Origin: Rhodopseudomonas sp. BAL398
GTDB lineage: Bacteria; Pseudomonadota; Alphaproteobacteria; Rhizobiales; Xanthobacteraceae
Direction of reading: 5' to 3'
Assembly: GCF_033001325.1 (NCBI RefSeq)
Contig: NZ_CP133111.1
Location: 2,418,001-2,482,000 of the forward strand
DNA length: 64,000 nt
The notes beneath the pieces were generated by a model. That model had not been told where the DNA came from. It did no database searches and saw nothing but the letters and a program-made list of their open reading frames with translations. The position numbers were made by a program, and so were the translations under genes. Below are positions 8,187 to 16,460 of the stretch, piece after piece; the stretch's first letter is position 1, and every line of letters begins with the position of its first letter.

Positions 8187-9434
8187 ATGATAGCAGCATT
8201 CCCCCGTTCTTCATGGTCCTTGCGGGCTTTCGTGGCCGCGACCGCAATCGGATTTGGCGCCTCCTCGGCGCTGGCGGCTGACCCCATCAAGATTGGCGTG
8301 ATCGCCGAAGCGCAGGCGATCGCGGGCGCGTCGATCCCGCAGGCGGCGCAGATGGCGGCCGACGAGATCAACGCCAAGGGCGGCGTCGATGGCCGCAAGA
8401 TCGAAATCGTCACCTACGACAATCACTCCTCCTCGGCGGATTCGGTTCGCGCCTTCCAGCGCGCGGTCAACGAGGACAAGGTCCACGCGGTGATCGCCAG
8501 CTATATCAGCGAAGTGGTGCTGGCGCTGATGCCGTGGGCATCGCGGCTGAAAACCCCGTTCATCACCCCGGGCGCAGCCTCCAACGAGATCACCAAGGCG
8601 ATCCACAAGGACTACGAGAAGAACAAATACACCTTTCACGGCTATCTGACCTCCGGCGAACTCGCCACCTCGGTCTGCGACGCCGCCAAGGATCTGCTGG
8701 TCGACGGCAAGCACATGAAGTCCTCGGTGATCATGAGCGAGGATGCCGCCTGGACCAAGCCGCTCGATGTCGGCTACCAGGAATGCCTGCCCAAGATCGG
8801 CCTGAAGGTGCTCGACCACATCCGGTTCTCGCCGGACACCACCGACTTCACCCCGATCTTCAACAAGATCGAAGGCGCCAAGCCCGACGTGATCATCACC
8901 GGCATTTCGCATGTCGGCGTGCAGCCCACCGTGCAGTGGAAGAACCAGCAGGTTCCGATCCCGATGCTCGGGATCTCGTCACAGGCCACCAACTCGACCT
9001 TCGGCAAGGACACCAACGACGCCTCCGACGGCGTGCTGTATCAGGGCGTCTCCGGTCCGGGCGTCGCGGTGACGCCGAAGTCGGTGCCGTTCGCCGAGGG
9101 TTTCAAGACCAAATTCGGCAACTATCCGTCCTATGCCGGATACACCTCGTATGACGAGGTCTATTACATCGCCGACGCCGTCAAGCGCGCCGGCTCGACC
9201 GACGCCGACAAGCTGGTCGCGGCGCTGGAAAAGACCGATTGGGAGGGCACCATCGGCCGCATCCAGTTCTACGGCAAGGACGACGAGTTCACCCACGGCC
9301 TGAAATACGGCAAGGGATTGATCACCGGCCTGATGCTGCAATGGCAGGACGGCAAGCAGGTCAGCGTCTGGCCGCCGGAAGTCGCCAAGGCCAAGATCAA
9401 GTTCCCGGCCTTCATCAAGGTGACCTCGAACTAA
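8187..9434 (+). CDS. ABC transporter substrate-binding protein, branched-chain amino acid type
   Basis: A 415-residue periplasmic binding protein, first gene of the second Liv-type importer. The signal peptide runs about residues 1-31, ending in an Ala-rich SSALAA site before DPIKIGVIAEAQA. The Peripla_BP_6 pattern AAQMAADEINAKGGVDGRKI follows. GGGAGAGGA lies just ahead of the ATG. A palindromic repeat (9492-9608) separates it from the permease genes. Sequence similarity to the binding protein at 1255-2499 is low, so ligands probably differ; ligand unknown. Confidence 0.9.
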   Translation: MIAAFPRSSWSLRAFVAATAIGFGASSALAADPIKIGVIAEAQAIAGASIPQAAQMAADEINAKGGVDGRKIEIVTYDNHSSSADSVRAFQRAVNEDKVHAVIASYISEVVLALMPWASRLKTPFITPGAASNEITKAIHKDYEKNKYTFHGYLTSGELATSVCDAAKDLLVDGKHMKSSVIMSEDAAWTKPLDVGYQECLPKIGLKVLDHIRFSPDTTDFTPIFNKIEGAKPDVIITGISHVGVQPTVQWKNQQVPIPMLGISSQATNSTFGKDTNDASDGVLYQGVSGPGVAVTPKSVPFAEGFKTKFGNYPSYAGYTSYDEVYYIADAVKRAGSTDADKLVAALEKTDWEGTIGRIQFYGKDDEFTHGLKYGKGLITGLMLQWQDGKQVSVWPPEVAKAKIKFPAFIKVTSN

Positions 9435-9491
9435 CCGAGGTCATCGGCGCTCCCGGCGCTGCCCGGGAGCACCCTCCATCGCATCACCATC

Positions 9492-9608
9492 GTCATCCCG
9501 GGGCGCGAACGCGCAAGCGCAAGCGCCCTGGAATCGATAGCCCAATGGGCGCTTCGATTCCGGGCCTCCTTCCTACCGCCTCGCCGACGGGAGGGCATCC
9601 GGAATGAC
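9492..9608. repeat. Palindromic intergenic repeat, family B, copy 1
   Basis: Outer arms GTCATCCCGGGGCGCGAACG and CATCCGGAATGAC, with internal GGAATCGA...TCGATTCC arms. The family recurs at 21754-21867, 43730-43866 and 62121-62247. It separates the binding-protein gene from livH in this operon. Confidence 0.8.
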
Positions 9609-9654
9609 GACGGTGCGGCGATCCCAGTCGCGTTGGTGAGAAGAAAAATCGCAA

Positions 9655-10530
9655 ATGCTTGCCCTGCAGATCCTGATCGACGGCTTCGCCATCAGCGCGC
9701 TCTACGCACTCGGCGCCACCGGCTTCACCCTGATCTTCGGCGTGTCCGGCGTGCTCAACCTGTCGCATGGCGCCATCATGGTGCTGGCGGCGGTGGCGGC
9801 CTGGGCCGCATCCAGCGTGTTGGAAGTCAGCAAATACACCGGCGCCACCATCGGCGTCGCCACCGCGCTGATCGCCGCGCTGATCACCTATTTCGCCGTG
9901 GTGCAGCCGATCCAGCGCTCGCGGCGGATTCCCAATGAGGAGAAGGAGATCTTCGTGCTCACCGGCACGCTGCTATGGGGCATCATGATCCAGGAGCTGA
10001 TCGCTTATTTCTTCACCAACAATGCCAAGACGGTGCTGCCGATCGTCGAGGGCGTCGTCGAAATCCTCGGCGTCCGCACCCCGCGCAACGAGATCTTCAC
10101 CGCGCTGGTGTGCTGCCTGGTGATCGGCTTGCTCTGGCTGCTGGTCAACCGCACCAAGATGGGCAAGGCGGTGCTGGCAGCCTCGATGAATCCGCGCGGC
10201 GTCACCTTGCTCGGGCTGGAACTGACCAACATCTATGTGGTGGTCTGGGCGATCTACGGCATTCTCGCCGGCATCGCCGGCGTGCTGCTCGGAATGTTTC
10301 TCGGCGTCTCCTCCTACAGCGTCGGCCCGTTGACCGCGAGCGCGTTCTCGATCGTTGTGCTGGGCGGGCTCGGCAGCGTGTCGGGCTCGCTGATCGCCGC
10401 CTTCGTGGTCGGCTATCTCGAGACGTTGACCGCCTATCTGGTGTCGCCGGCCTATCGCACCATTCCGGCGCTGCTGCTGCTGGTGGCGGTGATGTATGTC
10501 CGGCCCCAGGGCCTGCTGGGGAGGCGCTGA
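9655..10530 (+). CDS. livH: Branched-chain-type ABC transporter permease LivH
   Basis: A 291-residue inner-membrane permease with the LivH signature ALYALGATGFTLIFGVSGVL and NLSHGAIMVL near the N-terminus and a C-terminal GGLGSVSGSLIAAFVVGYLE helix followed by the tail RPQGLLGRR. It is followed by livM after 2 bases. No strong ribosome-binding site precedes the ATG, in keeping with its position after a repeat inside the operon. Confidence 0.92.
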   Translation: MLALQILIDGFAISALYALGATGFTLIFGVSGVLNLSHGAIMVLAAVAAWAASSVLEVSKYTGATIGVATALIAALITYFAVVQPIQRSRRIPNEEKEIFVLTGTLLWGIMIQELIAYFFTNNAKTVLPIVEGVVEILGVRTPRNEIFTALVCCLVIGLLWLLVNRTKMGKAVLAASMNPRGVTLLGLELTNIYVVVWAIYGILAGIAGVLLGMFLGVSSYSVGPLTASAFSIVVLGGLGSVSGSLIAAFVVGYLETLTAYLVSPAYRTIPALLLLVAVMYVRPQGLLGRR

Positions 10531-10532
10531 GC

Positions 10533-11456
10533 ATGTCGATGTTTAAAACCCGGCTGTTCTGGATCGCGCTGGCGATCGTCGTGATCGCCTCGACGCTGCC
10601 GCTCTACGTCTCCGGATACATTCTCGGCCTGCTCACCGTGGCCTATTATTTCGGCGTGTTCGCGATGTCGTGGGACCTTTTGTTCGGCTTTGCCGGCGAG
10701 GTCAATTTCGGCCCGACCTTCCTGATTGGAACCGGCGCCTACGCCGCCGGCATCATCAACAACCGCTACGGCCTGTCGCCGTATTACTGCATTTTCATCG
10801 GCGCGATGGTGTCCGTGGTGGCGGGCTTCATTCTGGCGCTGCCGGCGCTGCGGGTGCGCGGCCCCTATTTCGGGCTGACCACGCTGGTCGCGGTGCTGAT
10901 GCTGCAGAATTTCATCGTGGTGTTCGCCGACCTCACCGGCGGCGAGATCGGCCTCACCATCCCGGACGTGATCACCATCAATGCCAGCGCCAATTACTGG
11001 ATCGCGCTGGGCTTCATGTCGATCAGCGCCGCGGTGCTGTACGGGCTGTCGCAATCGCCGATCGGCCTGGTGCTGCAGGCCTCCGGACAGGACCCGGTGC
11101 AGGCCGGCGCGCTCGGCTTCAACATCGTCAAGCACAAGCTGTTCGCCTTCATCGTCAGCGCGTTCTTCTCCGGCCTCGCCGGCGCGATGCTGGTGTTCTA
11201 TTTCGGCACCGCCTCGGTCGGCACCGTGGTCGACGTCGCGGTCGGCGTCCAGGTCATCGTCGCGGCGGTGCTCGGCGGGCGGCGCACCGTGCTGGGCGCA
11301 GCGCTCGGCGCGATCTTCCTGATCGTCGCCGGCGAATTCCTGCGGCCGACCGGCGAATTGGCCACCTTCATCGTCTCGGCGGTCGCGTTGCTCGTCGTGC
11401 TGTTCTTCCCCGGCGGTTTCCTCGGAGCGGCCATGTCGCGTGAGGCCCGCAGCTGA
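10533..11456 (+). CDS. livM: Branched-chain-type ABC transporter permease LivM
   Basis: A 307-residue inner-membrane permease. The family motif AMSWDLLFGFAGEVNFGPT and the motif LPALRVRGPYFGLTTLVAV are present. The ATG at 10533, 2 bases after the livH stop, was taken as start because the protein then begins MSMFKTRLFW just before the first membrane helix. Its stop overlaps the start of the fused ATPase gene (TGATG). Confidence 0.92.
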   Translation: MSMFKTRLFWIALAIVVIASTLPLYVSGYILGLLTVAYYFGVFAMSWDLLFGFAGEVNFGPTFLIGTGAYAAGIINNRYGLSPYYCIFIGAMVSVVAGFILALPALRVRGPYFGLTTLVAVLMLQNFIVVFADLTGGEIGLTIPDVITINASANYWIALGFMSISAAVLYGLSQSPIGLVLQASGQDPVQAGALGFNIVKHKLFAFIVSAFFSGLAGAMLVFYFGTASVGTVVDVAVGVQVIVAAVLGGRRTVLGAALGAIFLIVAGEFLRPTGELATFIVSAVALLVVLFFPGGFLGAAMSREARS

Positions 11457-12937
11457 TGGATGCCACCTCGAACCTCCCTCCCGTTCTGGAAGTCAACGGC
11501 CTGACTAAACGCTTCGGCGGCCTTACCGCGGTCAAGAATCTCAGCTTCGAGCTGCGCGCCGGCGAGATCTTCGGACTGATCGGCCCGAACGGCTCCGGCA
11601 AATCCACCGCGATGAAATCGATCATGGGCATCGAGCGCCCGACCTCGGGCGACGTCGTGTTCCAGGGCGAGAACGTCGCCGGCCTGCCGGCGCACAAGAT
11701 CGCCCGCAAGGGTTTCGGCATGGTGTTCCAGCATTCGCGGCCGCTGAACCGGCAGACCGTGCTGGAGAACATCATGGTGGCGCTGCTGCCAGACAGCCTG
11801 CTGATGCTGTTCGCCGACAAGGCGCTGACCGAACGCGCTGAATGGATCGCCGAGCGCGTCGGGCTCGCCGCGGTGATGCACCGCAAGCCGCCGACCCTGC
11901 CCTTCGCCGATCTGCGCCGCATGGAGCTCGCCAAGGCGATCGCCCGCGATCCCAAGGTGGTGCTGGTCGACGAGCCCTTCGCCGGGCTGACGCTGGCCGA
12001 GGTCGGGATCTTCTCCGAACTGATCAGCAGCTTTCGCGACGAAGGCAAGGCGGTTCTGCTGGTCGACCACAACGTCAAGAGCGTCGCGGCTTTGGTCGAT
12101 CGGGTGCTGGCGATGTATCTCGGCGAGGAGATCTGCACCGGGCGCGCCGACGAGGTGATGCGCAACGAAACGGTGCGCCGGGTCTATCTCGGCGGCGCGA
12201 TCGAAACTTCGGCGCGGCCGGAAACCAGCTTCGCCGACAAGGTGCCGCTGCTGCAGGTCGAGAATCTCAGCGTCTATTACGGCAAGGCCCAGGCGCTGGA
12301 CGATGTCTCGATCCATGTCCACCAGGGCGAATTCGTCTCCGTCGTCGGCCTGAACGGCGCCGGCAAGACTACGCTGTTCAACGCCATTTCGGGCTTCCTG
12401 CCCTATAGCGGCGAGATCCTGCGCGGCGGCGAAAGCCTACGCGGCATCAGCCCGGCGAAGATCGCCCGCCGCGGCCTGGTGCAATGTCCGGAATCGCGCG
12501 AGCTGTTCGGCGAGATGAGCGTGCGGGAAAATCTCGATCTCGGCGGCCACCATCTCAGCGACGCGGCCCGACCCAAGCAGATCGAATGGCTGTTCGAACT
12601 GTTTCCGATCCTGCGCGAACGCCAGGGCCAGATGGCGCAGACCCTGAGCGGCGGCGAGCAGCAGATGCTGGCGATCGGCCGCGCGCTGATGATGCAGCCC
12701 AAAATCCTGATCCTCGACGAGCCGACGCTCGGGCTCGCGCCCGTCATCCTCGAGCAATTGTCGAAGGCGCTGGAGAAGCTGCGGCAGACCTCCGACATCA
12801 CCGTGCTGCTCGGCGAGCAGAACGTCACCTTCGCGCTGCCCCATGCCGACCGGGTCTATGTGCTGGAGCACGCCCGCATCGTCTGGGAAGGCGATCCCGC
12901 GCGGTTTGCCGCCGAAGCCGGCGAAGGCTATTTGTAA
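11456..12937 (+). CDS. Fused LivG-LivF ATP-binding protein (two ABC domains in one chain)
   Basis: A 493-residue protein carrying both ATPases of the importer in a single chain, where they are usually two proteins of about 250 residues. Domain 1 (residues 10-250) resembles LivG: Walker A GPNGSGKST at 43-51 and Walker B VVLVDEP at 168-174. Its signature region reads PFADLRRMEL (149-158) in place of the usual LSYGQQRRLE, so the LSGGQ-type motif is degenerate. Domain 2 (residues 265-493) resembles LivF: Walker A GLNGAGKTT at 298-306, a canonical LSGGEQQ signature and Walker B ILILDEP. One nucleotide site of the transporter may therefore be impaired, an inference. It overlaps livM and closes the importer operon. 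Confidence 0.92.
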   Translation: MDATSNLPPVLEVNGLTKRFGGLTAVKNLSFELRAGEIFGLIGPNGSGKSTAMKSIMGIERPTSGDVVFQGENVAGLPAHKIARKGFGMVFQHSRPLNRQTVLENIMVALLPDSLLMLFADKALTERAEWIAERVGLAAVMHRKPPTLPFADLRRMELAKAIARDPKVVLVDEPFAGLTLAEVGIFSELISSFRDEGKAVLLVDHNVKSVAALVDRVLAMYLGEEICTGRADEVMRNETVRRVYLGGAIETSARPETSFADKVPLLQVENLSVYYGKAQALDDVSIHVHQGEFVSVVGLNGAGKTTLFNAISGFLPYSGEILRGGESLRGISPAKIARRGLVQCPESRELFGEMSVRENLDLGGHHLSDAARPKQIEWLFELFPILRERQGQMAQTLSGGEQQMLAIGRALMMQPKILILDEPTLGLAPVILEQLSKALEKLRQTSDITVLLGEQNVTFALPHADRVYVLEHARIVWEGDPARFAAEAGEGYL

Positions 12938-12959
12938 GGTCGGACACCCGCGCGGTCGC

Positions 12960-13042
12960 GTCATTGCGAGCGAAGCGAAGCAATCCAGGGCTCCGGGCTT
13001 GGCGTTCCTGGATTGCGTCGTCGCTGCGCTCCTCGCAATGAC
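12960..13042. repeat. Palindromic intergenic repeat, family A, copy 3
   Basis: Arms GTCATTGCGAGCGAAGCGAA and CTGCGCTCCTCGCAATGAC with inner arms around GCAATCCAGG and CCTGGATTGC. It lies between the fused ATPase gene and the SDR gene, so it could attenuate read-through into the latter. Confidence 0.85.
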
Positions 13043-13078
13043 GATCTCTCGCGCCTCGAACCACCCGAAAGGCATCCC

Positions 13079-13858
13079 ATGGATCTCCATCTGCGCGGCA
13101 AGCGCGTCCTGATCACCGGCGCCTCGAAGGGCATCGGCGCCGCCGCCGCCGAGGCCTTCGCCGAGGAAGGCTGTCAGCTCATGCTCGCCGCCCGCAATGT
13201 GACGCAGATGAACGCGCTGGCCGAGCGGCTGCGCGCCGCGCATCAGATCGGCATCACGGTTCATGGCGTCGACCTGCGCCAACCCGCCGAGCTCGCCAAG
13301 CTCGCGGCGGAGGCCACCGATATCGACATCCTGGTCAACAATGCCGGCGATATCCCCGGGGGCTCGATCGACAAGATCGACGAAGCGGCCTGGCGCCACG
13401 CCTGGGATCTCAAAGTGTTCGGCTTCATCAACCTGACCCGATTGGTCTATGCGCAGATGAAGGCCCGCGGCGGCGGCGTGATCATCAACGACATCGGCGC
13501 CGCCGGCGAAAAGTTCGACGCCAACTATATCTGCGGCTCGGCCGGCAATGCCGCCTTGATGGCGTTCACCCGTGCGCTCGGCAGCAAGAGTCTGGCCGAT
13601 AATATCCGCGTGGTCGGAATCAATCCCGGCCCGGTCGGCACCGAGCGTCATGTCACGCTGATGAAAACCCGCGCCAAGACACAGCTCGGCGACGAGACCC
13701 GTTTTCGCGAGCTGCAGCAGGGCCTGCCGCTGGGACGCCCCGCGCATGCCCGCGAGATCGGCGACCTGATGGCCTATCTGGCTTCGGACCGCTCCGGCTA
13801 TACGTCGGGCGTCGTGTTCACCGTGGACGGCGGCATCAGCGCCGGCTGGGCCAGTTAG
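13079..13858 (+). CDS. Short-chain dehydrogenase/reductase (SDR) family protein with atypical active site
   Basis: A 259-residue SDR fold protein. The cofactor-binding motif is intact (TGASKGIG, residues 13-20; NNAG, 87-90), but the active site is not: after Tyr150 the residue four positions on is Ser154 instead of the invariant lysine (YxxxK), and the usual catalytic serine region reads INDIGAAG (136-143) with glycine at the expected position. The C-terminal INPGPVGTER and YTSGVVFTVDGG motifs are normal. The ATG at 13079 gives the standard N-terminus MDLHLRGKRVLITG. It lies downstream of the importer and its product may act on, or sense, the imported compound. Whether it is an active enzyme is uncertain. 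Confidence 0.88.
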   Translation: MDLHLRGKRVLITGASKGIGAAAAEAFAEEGCQLMLAARNVTQMNALAERLRAAHQIGITVHGVDLRQPAELAKLAAEATDIDILVNNAGDIPGGSIDKIDEAAWRHAWDLKVFGFINLTRLVYAQMKARGGGVIINDIGAAGEKFDANYICGSAGNAALMAFTRALGSKSLADNIRVVGINPGPVGTERHVTLMKTRAKTQLGDETRFRELQQGLPLGRPAHAREIGDLMAYLASDRSGYTSGVVFTVDGGISAGWAS

Positions 13859-13948
13859 CAATATGCCCGACTGGGACGAAAGCCCGGGGGTAATGGCAGG
13901 TTGAGTCCATCCTCGCCGCGGCGCCGGCAATGCGGCTCCTGCTGATCC

Positions 13949-13977
13949 AAAAAAGAAGGCCCGCGTGAGCGAGCCTT
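13949..13977 (-). terminator. Rho-independent terminator of the phasin gene
   Basis: Read on the minus strand, AAGGCTCGC-TCAC-GCGGGCCTT forms a 9-base stem with one G-U pair and a 4-base loop, followed by C and six T. It lies 30 bases after the phasin stop codon. Confidence 0.75.
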
Positions 13978-14006
13978 TCGGAGGTGGATTGCCGTCGTGC
14001 TGACGT

Positions 14007-14537
14007 TCAGGCGGTCTTGCTGAAAGTCTTGGACAGATTGTCCTGCACGTTCTTGGCGCCGTCGGCGACCAACTTGCCGAAATATTCCGTGGTCGACTTG
14101 GCGCGGGAGATCAGCACTTCGCCCTGGGCGCGAACGAGATCCGCCTGGATCTGAACCGCCTCGCTGACGGACTTGGCCGAGGCCAGCTTGTCGATGCCCG
14201 AGAAGAAGGTCTCGGCGTCGTGGTAGATCGCCTGCTGGATATTTCGGCTGATCTTGGCGGCTTCGCTGACCGAACCGGCAACCGCGGACTCGATCGCGGC
14301 AGTAACCTTTTCCGACTCGGCGTGAATGTCGGCCGCCTTCTCCTTGGCGGTGCCGGCGGCGCGCTTGACGAAGTCGCGGGTAGCTTCCGGAACGTCCAGA
14401 TTCTGAATGGTCTTGAACGCGTCGGTCACGGGGGCGAACGCCTGCTTGACGTTGTCCATCGCGGCCTCGGTCTGGGTTTCGGCATGAATCTGAGCGTCGG
14501 TTTGGTAGTCTGCTTGGTTGTGCGTTTCGTCGTTCAT
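14007..14537 (-). CDS. Phasin family protein (polyhydroxyalkanoate granule-associated)
   Basis: A 176-residue amphipathic, largely helical protein that coats intracellular polyhydroxybutyrate granules. The core (about residues 30-165) matches the phasin_2 pattern: NVKQAFAPVTDAFKTIQNL, KEKAADIHAESEKVTAAIE, then the conserved block RNIQQAIYHDAETFFSGIDKL followed by ASAKSVSEAVQIQADLVRAQ. The N-terminal 25 residues are rich in Gln, Asp and His. I chose the ATG at 14537 because GGAGAG lies 7 bases upstream; an earlier in-frame start would add a Pro/Gly/Arg-rich segment foreign to the family. A terminator follows, and an AT-rich promoter region with a palindrome lies upstream. Confidence 0.9.
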   Translation of the reverse strand: MNDETHNQADYQTDAQIHAETQTEAAMDNVKQAFAPVTDAFKTIQNLDVPEATRDFVKRAAGTAKEKAADIHAESEKVTAAIESAVAGSVSEAAKISRNIQQAIYHDAETFFSGIDKLASAKSVSEAVQIQADLVRAQGEVLISRAKSTTEYFGKLVADGAKNVQDNLSKTFSKTA

Positions 14538-14636
14538 CTGTCTCTCCATCCTCCGGGTTGAGCCATGGTCTCCCCCCGTCCGCAATGGCCCGGGGTACTC
14601 CCAATATGGCATAGTTAATGGTGCGACGCAATATTT

Positions 14637-14651
14637 TGGTGCAGTGCACCA
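14637..14651. promoter_or_regulatory. TGC/GCA palindrome upstream of the phasin gene, candidate PhaR operator
   Basis: TGGTGCA-G-TGCACCA, a perfect 7-base dyad about 100 bases upstream of the phasin start in a strikingly AT-rich patch. PhaR, the repressor of phasin genes in alphaproteobacteria, binds TGC/GCA-rich dyads, so this is a plausible operator; identification as PhaR site is inference. Confidence 0.45.
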
Positions 14652-14777
14652 TAGAAATTTTGTACTGTTTTTGGGCAGATGAACGAAAATTATTCAATTT
14701 TCCCGATTTTCGGCAACCTAGCGATGGCAAATCGCGCCGACGCCAACGCTGAATTGCGCGCGAGACGTCCGATGCCA

Positions 14778-15263
14778 TCATTTGCGCGTCTGTTCGGGTG
14801 GACGCTTGCCGCGCTGCTTCTGTGCCACCGAGGCGGCCGATGCGGCTGGCGCATCTTCCCCGGTACGCGCTGCCGCAGGCGCCGTCGCAGATGCCGCAGG
14901 CGCCGCAACAGATGTCGCGGGCGCGGCTGATGTCGCAGGCGCGGTCGATGCGGTGGGCGCGGCGGGGGTGTGGGTCTGGCGCAGCAGCGTGGTGATCTCG
15001 CCAAGCTGGCTCTCGATCGACGTCAGCCGTTCGCCGAAATTGGCCATTTGGGCACGGCTCGGCATGTTCAAACTGGTGAGGTACTTTTCCATCAGATTTC
15101 CGAGTTGCTTTTGCGCGCCCGCCGAGACGCCGCCGACCTGATCCACCACCTTGCTGAATTCCGCCGCCCCCATCGCCTGATGGGCGAAGGCGTTGAATCC
15201 CTTTTCCATCTCGCCGAGCATCGTTTGCCATAGCGCGACTGGATCGTTGCCTGCGTTCGCCAT
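14778..15263 (-). CDS. Polyhydroxyalkanoate synthase-associated protein, PhaE/PhaM-like
   Basis: A 161-residue protein, probably bound to polyhydroxybutyrate synthase or granules. The N-terminal helical part contains DPVALWQTMLGEMEKGFNAF, and residues about 65-95 show LTSLNMPSRAQMANFGERLT with SIESQL, the Leu-Asn-hPro-Ser-Arg ... Gly-Glu-Arg-Leu pattern of PhaE/PhaM-type synthase partners. The C-terminal third is an Ala/Pro/Thr-rich tail ending in a lysine/arginine cluster, as in PhaM, whose basic tail binds DNA. An AGGAGG site lies 6 bases before the ATG at 15263. It lies upstream of the phasin gene on the same strand with its own 240-base gap. Confidence 0.7.
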   Translation of the reverse strand: MANAGNDPVALWQTMLGEMEKGFNAFAHQAMGAAEFSKVVDQVGGVSAGAQKQLGNLMEKYLTSLNMPSRAQMANFGERLTSIESQLGEITTLLRQTHTPAAPTASTAPATSAAPATSVAAPAASATAPAAARTGEDAPAASAASVAQKQRGKRPPEQTRK

Positions 15264-15449
15264 TGCCAACCTCCTGCGAATCCGGAGCGGCGACCGTTCG
15301 GTCCCGCCTGTATTCTGCGATGATCGCAAACATTGCGTCGGAGCGGCCAATATCGCTAAGCTGCCGCATTGCGACGCAACAAGTAACACTTCTGTAGCGC
15401 GAAAATCCGGAGCAGAGGCGTTCCGGATTGACCATCACCGAGGAATCCC

Positions 15450-16370
15450 GTGACGGACATCCCGCATCATCCGCCCGCGCTCGCCAAGGCCAATGGCATC
15501 GAACTGTGCTACGAGATGTTCGGCGCCGACGACGCCCCGCCGATCGTGCTGATCATGGGGCTCGGCGCCCAGATGATCATGTGGGACGATGAGTTCTGCC
15601 GCCAGCTCGCCGGCCGCGGCTTTCGGGTGATCCGCTTCGACAATCGCGACATCGGCCAGTCGACCAAATTCTCCGGCGGCCGACGCTTGACCGCGATGGA
15701 GCTGCTAAAACTGCGATTCCTGAGAATTCCGGTGGCGTCGGAATACAAACTCATCGACATGGCCAAGGACACCGTCGGCCTGCTCGACGCGCTTGGTATC
15801 AAGTCGGCGCATCTGGTCGGCGCCTCGATGGGCGGCATGATTGCCCAGGAGGTGACGTTGTCGTTTCCGCAGCGGGTGCGCACGCTGACCTCGATCATGT
15901 CGACCACCGGCGATCCGCGCCTGCCGCAGCCCACACGGGAAGCCGCCGCGATGCTGATGGCGCCGCCGCCGACCAACCGCGACGACTATATCCGGCGCTT
16001 TGCCCAGACCTGGAACGTGCTGCGCGTCGGCCATTTTCCGCAGGACGAGGCCAAGGATCGCGAACGCGCCGAACGCAGTTTCGCGCGCGGCCTCAATCCG
16101 GCCGGGGTCGGACGGCAATTGCGCGCGGTGCTGGCCTCGGGCAGCCGCAAAGAGCGGCTGCGCGCTGTGACGATTCCGACGCTGGTGATCCACGGCGCCG
16201 TCGATCCGCTGGTGCGGCCCGCCGCCGGCCGCGATACCGCCGCGTCAATCCCCGGCGCCAGGCTGCTGATGATCGACGGCATGGGCCACGCGATGCCGAT
16301 CCCGATGTGGCGCACCATCATCGACGCCATCGCCCAGCATGCGCATGGCGCGACGGCACAGACGCAATAG
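15450..16370 (+). CDS. Alpha/beta hydrolase
   Basis: A 306-residue alpha/beta-hydrolase fold enzyme. The oxyanion-hole region is VLIMGLGAQMIMWDDEF, the conserved RFDNRDIGQSTKF follows, and the nucleophile elbow is GASMGGMIAQ with Ser about residue 128. The acid is likely the Asp in VIHGAVDPLVRP and the histidine is in MGHAMPIPMW. It is most like the esterase/lipase group close to aclacinomycin methylesterase-like proteins; substrate unknown. It is preceded by GAGGAATCCC and has no obvious operon partner. Confidence 0.88.
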   Translation: MTDIPHHPPALAKANGIELCYEMFGADDAPPIVLIMGLGAQMIMWDDEFCRQLAGRGFRVIRFDNRDIGQSTKFSGGRRLTAMELLKLRFLRIPVASEYKLIDMAKDTVGLLDALGIKSAHLVGASMGGMIAQEVTLSFPQRVRTLTSIMSTTGDPRLPQPTREAAAMLMAPPPTNRDDYIRRFAQTWNVLRVGHFPQDEAKDRERAERSFARGLNPAGVGRQLRAVLASGSRKERLRAVTIPTLVIHGAVDPLVRPAAGRDTAASIPGARLLMIDGMGHAMPIPMWRTIIDAIAQHAHGATAQTQ

Positions 16371-16460
16371 CATCAGCATCATGGTCGCCATCGCAAGGTC
16401 AGCAATGCGCGCCATCGCTCGAACAGCGACGGTGGACGCGCCCCCACCGATGGCGTGACG

